Assembly (NCBI GenBank): GCA_017380475.1
Contig: JAFODX010000154.1
Coordinates: forward strand, 1 to 12,343
DNA length: 12,343 bases
Origin: Clostridia bacterium
Lineage (GTDB): Bacteria > Bacillota > Clostridia > UBA1381
Direction of reading: 5' to 3'
Part shown: piece by piece, positions 1-6,183 of the stretch
Numbering within the stretch: the first letter of the stretch is position 1
How the letters are laid out: each line of letters starts with the position of its first letter
The notes under the pieces: model-generated
Databases searched by the model: none
What the model saw: only the letters and a program-made list of their open reading frames with translations
What the model was told of the DNA's origin: nothing
Program-made: the position numbers and the translations under genes

Positions 1-495
1 ATTCTCGATTTTGACGGTGAAAAGTCACACGCAGAATACGATATGCTTATAACTGATGAAATACTTACAAGCAATGTTTTTGAATGTTATGATTTTATTT
101 CCGAAGAGGTTATGCTCGCCGTTCACAAAACAAACCCGATTGCAAATCGTGACAGTATAAATGTATCAGAGTTGCTTAACGAAAAGTTTTTGTGTCTGCA
201 CAAAAACTACAGTCTGCGTGCATTCACAGACAGACTTTGCAGAGAAGCCTGCATAAATCCCGATATCGTCATAGAATGTGACGACCCGCAATGCATACGT
301 GACTATCTGGTTATGGGTATGGGAGTGAGTCTCTTCCCTGCCGTTTCGTGGCAACGTCAGATTCATCCGTCAATAAAGCTTTTGCGGATAAATGACGGGG
401 TTTACCGCCATTCAAGAATTTATATAAACAAAAAGACATCATTATGCACACGCATTTTCCTTGAACACATATTAAAAGCGGACAGTCCACTTTGA
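1..495 (+). CDS. LysR-family transcriptional regulator, C-terminal part (5' cut by window edge)
   Basis: The frame is open from base 1, so the 164 visible residues are the C-terminal effector-binding part of a longer protein; the N-terminal helix-turn-helix is outside the window. The sequence fits the periplasmic-binding-like sensor domain of LysR regulators: a segment reading EEVMLAVHKTNPIA, the following NEKFLCL strand, and a late stretch DYLVMGMGVSLFP, which is the usual hinge and second-lobe pattern in which a conserved GxGxxLxP segment lines the effector pocket. Full LysR proteins are about 300 residues, so roughly half is present. The effector is unknown. The TGA stop falls inside the loop of a terminator hairpin. 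It converges on the YhcH-family gene, so it is probably not in the same operon, and any role in the sugar block is a guess. Confidence 0.85.
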   Translation: MLDFDGEKSHAEYDMLITDEILTSNVFECYDFISEEVMLAVHKTNPIANRDSINVSELLNEKFLCLHKNYSLRAFTDRLCREACINPDIVIECDDPQCIRDYLVMGMGVSLFPAVSWQRQIHPSIKLLRINDGVYRHSRIYINKKTSLCTRIFLEHILKADSPL

Positions 496-511
496 ACCGT
501 CCGCCAAATTT
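475..511. terminator. Bidirectional hairpin between the convergent LysR and YhcH genes
   Basis: GCGGACAGT at 478-486 pairs with ACCGTCCGC at 496-504 with one A-C mismatch, leaving a 9-base loop. On the plus strand it is followed by CAAATTTTTA; on the minus strand the stem is followed by CTTTTAATA. It sits between two convergent genes, and its loop contains the LysR stop codon (493-495). The YhcH stop is at 512-514. The T-tract is moderate on both sides. Confidence 0.65.
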
Positions 512-964
512 TTATACCAAAACCTTTACAACTATTTTCTTTATTGTTGTACCGTCCTCGTACTTTATACCGGGCTTATGGATATCTTCGGGATAGAAGA
601 TTGCAAAATCGCCTGTCTGTGCCTTTATGCGTGTTGAAAGTCCGTCACAGGTAAAGAATTCAACGTCCTTGTCGGGGTTGTATTCTGTCATAGTGTCACA
701 CTCCGCAATATTTGCATAGTCCATAATTTCTTTACCCGAAAGAATGAACTGAATATCAATATAACGTCTGTGACCCTCGTACTTGGGATGGTCTTCTTTT
801 CCCTCATACTCCTGAACCATTGCATGAACGGTTCTGCCGTCGATTTCGTACTTACCAACCTCTTCGCCGTCACGTACTACCTTTTCAATGTAGTCAAATG
901 CTGCCTTAAAGCACGGATGCATTGACAAATATAAATCCTTATTTTTTATGTTATCAAATACCAT
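512..964 (-). CDS. YhcH/YjgK/YiaL family protein (DUF386, cupin-like sugar-processing protein)
   Basis: This 150-residue protein has the usual length of the YhcH/YjgK/YiaL family, a double-stranded beta-helix (cupin-like) fold with a bound metal. Visible family features are the EGHRRYIDIQ motif (residues 63-72), in which the usual second His is Gln, LSGKEIMDY just after it, and the late GDFAIFYPEDIHKPG motif (118-132) with His129. Known members act on free sugars; E. coli NanQ is an N-acetylneuraminate anomerase and EbgC associates with a beta-galactosidase, so a role in handling the sugar released by neighbouring hydrolases is plausible, but the substrate is not determined. There is no signal peptide, so it should be cytoplasmic. 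The start has an AGAGG ribosome binding site. Only 15 bases separate it from the upstream beta-helix gene, so the two form one operon. Confidence 0.88.
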   Translation of the reverse strand: MVFDNIKNKDLYLSMHPCFKAAFDYIEKVVRDGEEVGKYEIDGRTVHAMVQEYEGKEDHPKYEGHRRYIDIQFILSGKEIMDYANIAECDTMTEYNPDKDVEFFTCDGLSTRIKAQTGDFAIFYPEDIHKPGIKYEDGTTIKKIVVKVLV

Positions 965-979
965 TTTCTTTTACCTCTC

Positions 980-2479
980 TTATTTAATTATATAAACCTT
1001 AGGGTTCTTCTCTTTAAATACATTTTTAATTTTTTCTTCTGCGTTCTCGTCAAAGATTTCCACTTCCGGCTCTTCAACCTCGTTTCCGCCCCACTGACCT
1101 ATCATACCGCCGATGTCCTGAATGTATGTGTTGTCGTGCATTTCCGGACAATACTCGTCTTTTTCCGCAACAAGATGTAACATTCTGTAGCCTGAACGGT
1201 CAAATACGTTGTCGTAGATATGATAATCGCTTGCAGTGTTTGTATAGCTCCAGCCCTTAATGAGTGCAGGTGTGTGAGTGTTATGTCTCTGCTGTCCCCA
1301 GCCATAGCCCGAAAGTCTGATGATGTTGCCGTTCATAACAAGGTTCTTCATTGTACTGCCCTCTGAACCCGGTTTCTGGTCAAGGAAGTACTCGATACCG
1401 TAAACACATTTTTCTATAAGGTTATCTGTATAGCGTATGTTCTGCATAATAAGTTCTCTTCTGGTTGTTACCTGATGCGATGCACCTGCATCGTATGACT
1501 CGTAAATATAGTTGCCCTCTACGATGTAATCATCACAACCGCCGTAGATTTCTATACCGTTACCAAAACGTGTTACAGAGCCACGCTTACCCTCCGGATA
1601 GTTCGGGTCACCGCCGTTATATGTCTGAATGTTACCGCCAATCCAGCCGATTTCACAGTTTGTTACGTGAAGTCCAACTGAATATCCGCCTGCAGTTACA
1701 CCGAAGCAGAGATATTTCATACACATATTATCCACTGTAACATTTGCATTCTCACCTACTCTGAATGCAACGTGTCTTGCGATAGATTCTATTGAATCAA
1801 ACACCTCTCCGGGATTGCCCTTATCACAACGTAGGAACAAATCTCCATAACAACTTGAATTAGCAGCAGGTATCGGGAATTTTTCTCCCTTCGATGTACC
1901 ATATTCCAGAATACTGTCAAAGAACCAATATATATCAAGGTCCTGTGTCATTTCATTTTCCATTACAAACGGCTTGTTTATATCATCACGGCATACAAAC
2001 TGCATATTTCTGAATGTCGGAATCAGCTTTCTTGAATGTGCTTCGCCATCGTTAAATACAAGCGTTCCGGGGTCAGTTATTTCCTTTGTATATTTCCAGA
2101 TATTATGAGCCTCATCAACAAGCTCCCAAAACGACGGGTCAGCCATATCCTCAATCCAGCCATAGAACTTCGGCTTGTCACCCTCGCCGTATGCACCGTA
2201 TGACACTCCAGCCATTGTAAGGACTTCTTTACCACGCCATAAACCGCCTCTTTCAAAGAGCACGCCATCACCCGGATAAAGCCACTGTTTATTAACTCTG
2301 TCAATTGTTTGCCACGCTGTTTCAGGCGTCTTACCGTCTGCGTTATCATCACCCGAATTACTTACGTAATATGTAGTACCCTTAATCACAAGCTCATCCT
2401 TTGCATTAAGGATTTCTTCTTTACGTTTAGCATACAATTCTTCCTGTTGCGCCAAGAAATCTTTTGTCGCTTCTATCAT
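980..2479 (-). CDS. Right-handed parallel beta-helix repeat protein, cytoplasmic (pectate-lyase-like fold)
   Basis: The protein has 499 residues. An upstream in-frame ATG at 2503 exists, but GGGAGG lies between it and the ATG at 2479, so the latter is the likely start. The N-terminus after a short charged helix has the typical opening of extracellular-type beta-helix proteins: YYVSNSGDDNADGKTPETAW (about residues 37-56), then YPGDGVLFERGGLWRG (about 68-83). The middle holds repeated Asn-rich strands such as VTNCEIGWIGGN, GIEIYGGCDDYIVEGNYIY and NLVMNGNIIRLSGYG, as expected for coils of a right-handed helix. This fold serves in polysaccharide lyases, hydrolases and epimerases; I cannot assign a catalytic family or substrate. 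Unusually for this fold, no signal peptide is seen. It leads an operon with the YhcH-family gene and has its own promoter. Confidence 0.8.
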   Translation of the reverse strand: MIEATKDFLAQQEELYAKRKEEILNAKDELVIKGTTYYVSNSGDDNADGKTPETAWQTIDRVNKQWLYPGDGVLFERGGLWRGKEVLTMAGVSYGAYGEGDKPKFYGWIEDMADPSFWELVDEAHNIWKYTKEITDPGTLVFNDGEAHSRKLIPTFRNMQFVCRDDINKPFVMENEMTQDLDIYWFFDSILEYGTSKGEKFPIPAANSSCYGDLFLRCDKGNPGEVFDSIESIARHVAFRVGENANVTVDNMCMKYLCFGVTAGGYSVGLHVTNCEIGWIGGNIQTYNGGDPNYPEGKRGSVTRFGNGIEIYGGCDDYIVEGNYIYESYDAGASHQVTTRRELIMQNIRYTDNLIEKCVYGIEYFLDQKPGSEGSTMKNLVMNGNIIRLSGYGWGQQRHNTHTPALIKGWSYTNTASDYHIYDNVFDRSGYRMLHLVAEKDEYCPEMHDNTYIQDIGGMIGQWGGNEVEEPEVEIFDENAEEKIKNVFKEKNPKVYIIK

Positions 2480-2520
2480 AGTTATTTCCTCCCGTTTGCG
2501 CATATGCCGTAATTACCCTG

Positions 2521-2549
2521 ATTATACCATAGTTCTTTTTACAAAGCAA
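2521..2549 (-). promoter_or_regulatory. Promoter of the beta-helix/YhcH operon
   Basis: Read on the minus strand: -35 TTGCTT (plus 2544-2549), a 17-base spacer, and a perfect -10 TATAAT (plus 2521-2526) preceded by TGG, an extended -10. Transcription would start near 2514, about 35 bases before the ATG at 2479. Confidence 0.75.
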
Positions 2550-2558
2550 CCGTTTTTT

Positions 2559-2575
2559 GCAATTTTTCCAATAAA
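2559..2575. promoter_or_regulatory. Candidate operator half-site upstream of the beta-helix operon
   Basis: GCAATTTTTCCAATAAA lies 9 bases upstream of the -35 box. It resembles the half-sites upstream of both GH3 genes (shared core CA, T-rich run, TCC, then A-rich), and its position relative to the -35 is within one base of that of the proximal half-site of the first GH3 gene. No second copy 21 bases away is convincing, and it overlaps the edge of the terminator hairpin. The base composition is AT-rich, so chance similarity is possible. Confidence 0.35.
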
Positions 2576-2607
2576 ACAGAGTTGTTTTTTAACAACTCTG
2601 TTTTATT
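2570..2607 (-). terminator. Terminator of the downstream GH3 gene
   Basis: A perfect 17-bp stem (2570-2586 with 2591-2607) closes a TTTT loop (AAAA on the minus strand). It begins one base after the GH3 stop codon (2609-2611). On the minus strand the 3' arm ends CTGTTTTATT, giving the U-rich tract; the core is AACAACTCTG. It separates the GH3 gene from the promoter of the beta-helix operon. Confidence 0.85.
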
Positions 2608-2608
2608 T

Positions 2609-4180
2609 TTATTTAAGTTCAAAATCATAACAGGTTACACCCTTTGCAGGATATTCTCCTGCTAAAACGTCAAGACAAGCATCAAAGCTTGCTGGAGACA
2701 TATTTCCGAGTATCCATCTCGGCACGTGCGGAAGGTCTTCAAGAACAACCGGGTTACCCTGATGAAGTATTGTTGTAACTCTGTCAGTTAACTGCATCGC
2801 TTCAATGAGCTTAACAAAACGGTGCGTCAGTTTCTCTGCACCCGTATATGCAACAAACTCTGAGAATGTGAGGAATATCACCTCATCACAGTTCTTTGAG
2901 TTGTTGAGAATTGTATAATTCTGGAACGGTGCCGGGAACTCATTCACAAATGAAACCTGTGAGTTCGGGAACTTTTTAAGTATTTTCGCTTTTAAATCAA
3001 GCGGTTTACGCCAGGCGTCACTGCTGAATGTATCGACATCAACTTTGCCGTCTGCATCCATTCCGTAATCACTTCTTATCATTACAGCAAAGTAATGGTT
3101 TCCGTTCGGATCAATACCGGTAGAAACACCTTCGTCTGTCTTTGCACATACGCTGTCCTTGTTGATTGATTCAAACATAGCTATGTCCTCAGCCGAAAGC
3201 TCTGCATCTTTAGGAAGCACTGTTGACTTATGCTGTGCATCAAGCATACGTCTTGCTGCCTCGTCAAGTCTTTCATCAGAGATAAGTCCCTGATCATATG
3301 CCTGACAGAATTCATCAAACAGCTGTCTGTTGCTTCCGCCCCACGGCAGAATTGTATCGTTACCTGCTGCTATCGCAAAGCCCTTTGCCTCAACATCGTT
3401 GTAATTTGCACGGATTCCCATCATTGAAAGTGCATCTGTTATCGCAAAACCGTCAAAGCCTATCTCACGGATAACGTCTATAACCGGCTTTGAAAGGCTT
3501 GCAGGTCTGTTCGAGTCAATGTTTGGCAGTTTTGTATGTCCTGTCATAATACCATCAAGCAAATCTTTTTCCATAAGACGCTTATACGGGTACAATGCTT
3601 CCGCTAAAAGGTCCTCTTTTGTGTCATATGAAAAATTCTCTGCCATATGACTGTCTACGCCGTTAGTTTTAACGGAACTCGGATAATGCTTTGCAACAGT
3701 AAGAATACCGCCGTCGTGCATACCTTGCGCAATTGCTGAGGCAAGCTCTCCGACCTTTTCTTTATCTGTACCGAGTGAACGCTGACTTCCTCTGCGCATA
3801 TCCACAACCGGGTTACACACCACATTGTAGCCTAATTTTCTTGCATTTACAGCCAGTGTTTTTCCGAAAATATATGCGTGTTTGATATTGCCTGTGCATG
3901 CAACTGCGTTGTGCTCGCCTATTACATACGGCTCAATTCCGTTTTCTGCATCTGTCATTATAAGAATAGGATAATCTGCCACTTCCTTTACCTTTGCGAT
4001 TAGTTCTTCAACTCCGTCACGGTCTACCTGAACCCATACACAACCAAGCGAATGATTTTTTATCAAATCAAGTATAAACGCATCCTCCTCAGGTGTTCTT
4101 GAACTACCGTTGATAAACGCAGTAAACGTCATTCCGAGTTTCTGTCGTATTGAGAGTTCTTCAAGTTTTAATTCTTTCAT
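2609..4180 (-). CDS. Glycoside hydrolase family 3 protein, NagZ-like (beta-N-acetylhexosaminidase type), paralog A
   Basis: A 523-residue cytoplasmic GH3 protein without signal peptide. Residues about 10-320 form the GH3 barrel domain: TDAENG (76-81, the usual DxExG), NPVVDMRRGSQRSLGTD (123-139), AKHYP (163-167), GVDSH (174-178), and AITDALSM (246-253), in which Asp249 is the expected nucleophile. The Asp176-Ser-His178 motif matches the acid/base dyad that defines NagZ-type GH3 enzymes, and some of these are known to act as phosphorylases. The usual Gly after KHFP is Ser here. Residues about 355-523 form a second alpha/beta domain, as in two-domain GH3 enzymes, which makes the protein longer than compact NagZ (about 340 residues). 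The start has AGGAGG eight bases upstream. The likely role is release of an N-acetylhexosamine or related sugar from a small imported glycoside; the exact substrate is unknown. Confidence 0.88.
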   Translation of the reverse strand: MKELKLEELSIRQKLGMTFTAFINGSSRTPEEDAFILDLIKNHSLGCVWVQVDRDGVEELIAKVKEVADYPILIMTDAENGIEPYVIGEHNAVACTGNIKHAYIFGKTLAVNARKLGYNVVCNPVVDMRRGSQRSLGTDKEKVGELASAIAQGMHDGGILTVAKHYPSSVKTNGVDSHMAENFSYDTKEDLLAEALYPYKRLMEKDLLDGIMTGHTKLPNIDSNRPASLSKPVIDVIREIGFDGFAITDALSMMGIRANYNDVEAKGFAIAAGNDTILPWGGSNRQLFDEFCQAYDQGLISDERLDEAARRMLDAQHKSTVLPKDAELSAEDIAMFESINKDSVCAKTDEGVSTGIDPNGNHYFAVMIRSDYGMDADGKVDVDTFSSDAWRKPLDLKAKILKKFPNSQVSFVNEFPAPFQNYTILNNSKNCDEVIFLTFSEFVAYTGAEKLTHRFVKLIEAMQLTDRVTTILHQGNPVVLEDLPHVPRWILGNMSPASFDACLDVLAGEYPAKGVTCYDFELK

Positions 4181-4209
4181 TTTCTATTCCTCCTGAAAGT
4201 ATTTTTTTC

Positions 4210-4238
4210 ATTATCCTATATACGAATTAAAAAGTCAA
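4210..4238 (-). promoter_or_regulatory. Promoter of GH3 paralog A
   Basis: Minus-strand -35 TTGACT (plus 4233-4238), 17-base spacer, -10 GATAAT (plus 4210-4215). The predicted start of transcription is near 4203, about 23 bases before the ATG at 4180. Its own promoter plus an upstream hairpin suggests the gene can be transcribed independently of paralog B. Confidence 0.7.
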
Positions 4239-4246
4239 TAAAAGAT

Positions 4247-4284
4247 GCAAACTTTCCGATTTTTGTTGCATTTTTTCCATAACG
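4247..4284. promoter_or_regulatory. Candidate operator: two degenerate direct half-sites, 21-bp period, upstream of GH3 paralog A
   Basis: GCAAACTTTCCGATTTT (from 4247) and GCATTTTTTCCATAACG (from 4268) share GCA and TTTCC at an exact 21-base offset, the same period as the better repeat upstream of paralog B. The proximal copy starts 8 bases beyond the -35 box, whereas at paralog B the gap is about 3 bases, so promoter placement is not identical. Matches are partial and the region is AT-rich. Confidence 0.4.
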
Positions 4285-4285
4285 A

Positions 4286-4314
4286 ATATAACCGCCACAA
4301 ATCGGCGGTTATAT
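4286..4314 (-). terminator. Hairpin after GH3 paralog B
   Basis: An 11-bp stem, ATATAACCGCC (4286-4296 in part) with GGCGGTTATAT (4304-4314), closes a 7-base loop. It lies 8 bases beyond the stop of GH3 paralog B (4323-4325) and upstream of the promoter of paralog A. The following minus-strand tract, TTATATTCG, is only weakly U-rich, so read-through into paralog A is possible. Confidence 0.6.
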
Positions 4315-4322
4315 CAAGCTAA

Positions 4323-5891
4323 TTATTTAAGTTTGAAATCATATGTAGGAACGCCCTTTGCAGGATATAAACCGGCAAGAACATCAATACACGCATTGAC
4401 ACTGCCTGCTGAGTTTCCGCCGAGAATCCATCTCTTGAAATGCGGAAGCTTCTCAAGAACAAACGGGTTACCAAAATGCACTATTGTTGAAATACGGTCT
4501 GTAAGCTGCATTGCCTCCATAAGTTTTATAAATCTGTGAGTAAGCTGCTCTTCGCCTACAAATGCCAGTGATTCGGAGAATGTAAGGAACACAATTTCAT
4601 CATATCCGAATGCATCACGCATAATTTCGTAGTTCTGTGACTGTGTCGGGAACTCGTTTATGAATCTTATCTCCGAGTTCGGGAAAAGCTCGCAAAGTCT
4701 GTCCTTTATATCAAACGGGTTATGCCAGCCGCCGCTGAATGTATCAACGTCTACCTTTCCCGCTTCTTCTATTCCGAACTCACACTTGTTCATAACAACA
4801 ATAAAATGCTTTCCGTCACGTGATATGTTCGGTGTCACGCCCTCGTCACACTTTGCATATACACCGTCTTTATTGATTGAGTAGAACATTTCGATTTCCT
4901 CATCTGTAAGTTCTGCATCCTTCGGGAGTGTCATAGCCTTATGCTGTGCTTCAAGAATACGACGTACTGCCTCATCAAGTCTTTCGTCCGGAATAAGTCC
5001 CTTGTCGTATGCTTCACAGTAGTCTTCAAAGAGCTTTCTGTGATTTCCTGCATACGGCAGAATTGTGTCATTTCCGGCAGCAAGTGCAAAGCCTTTTGCA
5101 TCCACATCGCCGAACTTTGCACGAATACCCATCATACAAAGTGCATCTGTTATTGAAATTCCGTCAAAACCAAGTTCACGGATTATGTCTATGACGGGCT
5201 TTGAAAGGCTTGTCGGACGGTCCGGGTCGATGTTTATCATTTTTTTATGGCTTGTCATAATACCGTCAAGCAAGCCTTCATTAATAAGATGCTTGTACGG
5301 TATCAATGCACGGTTAAGCAAATCTTCTTTTGTTTCGGGTGATACAGCCTCACCCATGTGCGAGTCAACACCTGTGGGATTATTGGCGCTCGGATAGTGC
5401 TTTGCAATATTTAAAACACCAGCATCGTGCATACCTCTTGCAATTGCCTCTGCAAGCTTACTTACTCTCGCCGGATCCGTGCCAAGCGAACGCTGGCTTC
5501 CTGCGTTCATATCCACAACCGGGTCGCATACAACGTTATAACCCTTTTTACGTGCTGTAACACCTACTACCTTACCGAATATGTATGCGTGCTGTTCATT
5601 TCCTGTTGCCGCAATTGCGTTATGTCTGCCCACCATAAACGGTTTTATTCCGCTTTCAGCGTCAGTAAATATAAGTATCGGATAGTCAGCCGCATCATTT
5701 ACCATTTTCATAAGTTCTTCTACAGAACCGCTTCCTACCTGAATCCATACCGAACCCAGAGAATGGTCTTTAATCATATCTACTATAAATGCATCCTCCT
5801 CCGGCGTTCTCTCGTCGGCGTTCAAGAATGCAGTGAATGTCATTCCAAGCTTTTGTCTTGTTGAAAGTTCTTCAAATTTTAATTCTTTCAT
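4323..5891 (-). CDS. Glycoside hydrolase family 3 protein, NagZ-like, paralog B
   Basis: A 522-residue tandem paralog of the GH3 protein downstream; the first 50 residues differ at only 11 positions, and the catalytic motifs fall at the same numbers: TDAESG (76-81), GSQRSLGTD (131-139), AKHYP (163-167), GVDSH (174-178), and SITDALCM (246-253) with Asp249 as expected nucleophile. The Asp176/His178 dyad is the NagZ-type acid/base. Differences that may matter for specificity lie in the loop after KHYP (SANNPTG against SSVKTNG), after the nucleophile (Cys252 against Ser), and in the segment ILPYAGNHRKLF. There is no signal peptide, so it acts in the cytoplasm. AAGGAG precedes the start. It has a perfect consensus promoter with a direct-repeat operator. 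It is the first gene of the leftward block; substrate unknown, probably a related but distinct hexosaminide. Confidence 0.88.
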   Translation of the reverse strand: MKELKFEELSTRQKLGMTFTAFLNADERTPEEDAFIVDMIKDHSLGSVWIQVGSGSVEELMKMVNDAADYPILIFTDAESGIKPFMVGRHNAIAATGNEQHAYIFGKVVGVTARKKGYNVVCDPVVDMNAGSQRSLGTDPARVSKLAEAIARGMHDAGVLNIAKHYPSANNPTGVDSHMGEAVSPETKEDLLNRALIPYKHLINEGLLDGIMTSHKKMINIDPDRPTSLSKPVIDIIRELGFDGISITDALCMMGIRAKFGDVDAKGFALAAGNDTILPYAGNHRKLFEDYCEAYDKGLIPDERLDEAVRRILEAQHKAMTLPKDAELTDEEIEMFYSINKDGVYAKCDEGVTPNISRDGKHFIVVMNKCEFGIEEAGKVDVDTFSGGWHNPFDIKDRLCELFPNSEIRFINEFPTQSQNYEIMRDAFGYDEIVFLTFSESLAFVGEEQLTHRFIKLMEAMQLTDRISTIVHFGNPFVLEKLPHFKRWILGGNSAGSVNACIDVLAGLYPAKGVPTYDFKLK

Positions 5892-5925
5892 TTCTATTAT
5901 CTCCTTATTATTGGGATTTTTTCTA

Positions 5926-5954
5926 ATTATAAATTAAACAACACTTCATGTCAA
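5926..5954 (-). promoter_or_regulatory. Perfect consensus promoter of GH3 paralog B
   Basis: Minus-strand TTGACA (plus 5949-5954), exactly 17 bases, then TATAAT (plus 5926-5931): both hexamers match the sigma-70/sigma-A consensus fully. Predicted transcription start near 5919, about 28 bases before the ATG at 5891. Confidence 0.85.
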
Positions 5955-5957
5955 TAC

Positions 5958-5995
5958 CATTTTTTCCGAAAAAAGTAACATTTTATCCGAAAAAA
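5958..5995. promoter_or_regulatory. Candidate AraC-type operator: two 17-bp direct repeats, 21-bp period
   Basis: CATTTTTTCCGAAAAAA (5958-5974) and CATTTTATCCGAAAAAA (5979-5995) match at 16 of 17 bases and are separated by GTAA, giving a 21-base period (two helical turns). The proximal copy lies 3 bases upstream of the -35 box of the GH3 paralog B promoter, a position suited to a class II activator. The 17+4 geometry is that of E. coli araI1-I2. Each copy also contains an odd palindrome (TTTTTTC-C-GAAAAAA, perfect in the first), so binding by separate dimers is an alternative. The AraC regulator at 7525-8343 is the nearest candidate protein. Confidence 0.55.
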
Positions 5996-6061
5996 TTAGC
6001 ACTCTCAAAAAGGGATGTTTCATAGTAATATCGCCTTATTTTCAGTACATTTTGTTTCCGT

Positions 6062-6105
6062 TCATTTACAAATGATAGAAATATATGTTTTTATTGATTT
6101 CTGTC
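6062..6105. promoter_or_regulatory. Candidate operator region upstream of the MFS promoter
   Basis: Two inverted repeats lie here. TCATTT-AC-AAATGA (6062-6075) is a compact palindrome. GATAGAAAT (6074-6082) and ATTTCTGTC (6097-6105) form 9-bp arms with one mismatch around a 14-base gap, ending exactly where the -35 box begins. Both could bind a regulator, but such repeats arise readily in AT-rich DNA. The rest of 5996-6061 shows nothing I can assign. Confidence 0.3.
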
Positions 6106-6134
6106 TTGATTTTATTGAATTTTTGTGCTAATAT
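6106..6134 (+). promoter_or_regulatory. Promoter of the MFS transporter gene
   Basis: -35 TTGATT (6106-6111), 17-base spacer, -10 TAATAT (6129-6134) preceded by TGC, an extended -10. Predicted start near 6141, about 43 bases before the ATG at 6184. This promoter would lie inside the coding region if the upstream ATG at 6085 were used, which argues against that start. Confidence 0.65.
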
Positions 6135-6183
6135 ATATGATGTTTGTGTAAAAATACAATGTTTTAAACGAAAGGATTTACAA

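Noticed and set aside
2544..2565. Catabolite control (cre) site around AAAAACGGTTGC on the minus strand
   Set aside because: Three of the conserved cre positions are missing and the arms are not palindromic.
2570..2607. Long perfect inverted repeat as a mobile element end
   Set aside because: It starts one base after a stop codon, has a 4-base loop and a U-rich 3' arm, and no transposase or target duplication is seen, so it is a terminator.
5427..5864. Plus-strand open frame of 145 codons opposite GH3 paralog B
   Set aside because: It lies antisense to the conserved catalytic half of a certain GH3 gene, is rich in Cys, Arg, His and Tyr with no recognisable domain, and lacks a ribosome binding site.
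5996..6022. TTAGCACTC at 5996-6004, the left arm of a CIRCE (HrcA) element
   Set aside because: The expected right arm GAGTGCTAA nine bases later is GATGTTTCA, matching only about four positions, and no heat-shock gene is nearby.
5892..6183. A riboswitch or small RNA in the longest intergenic region
   Set aside because: No conserved riboswitch core, no strong hairpin followed by a T-run, and the sequence is accounted for by two divergent promoters and repeats.
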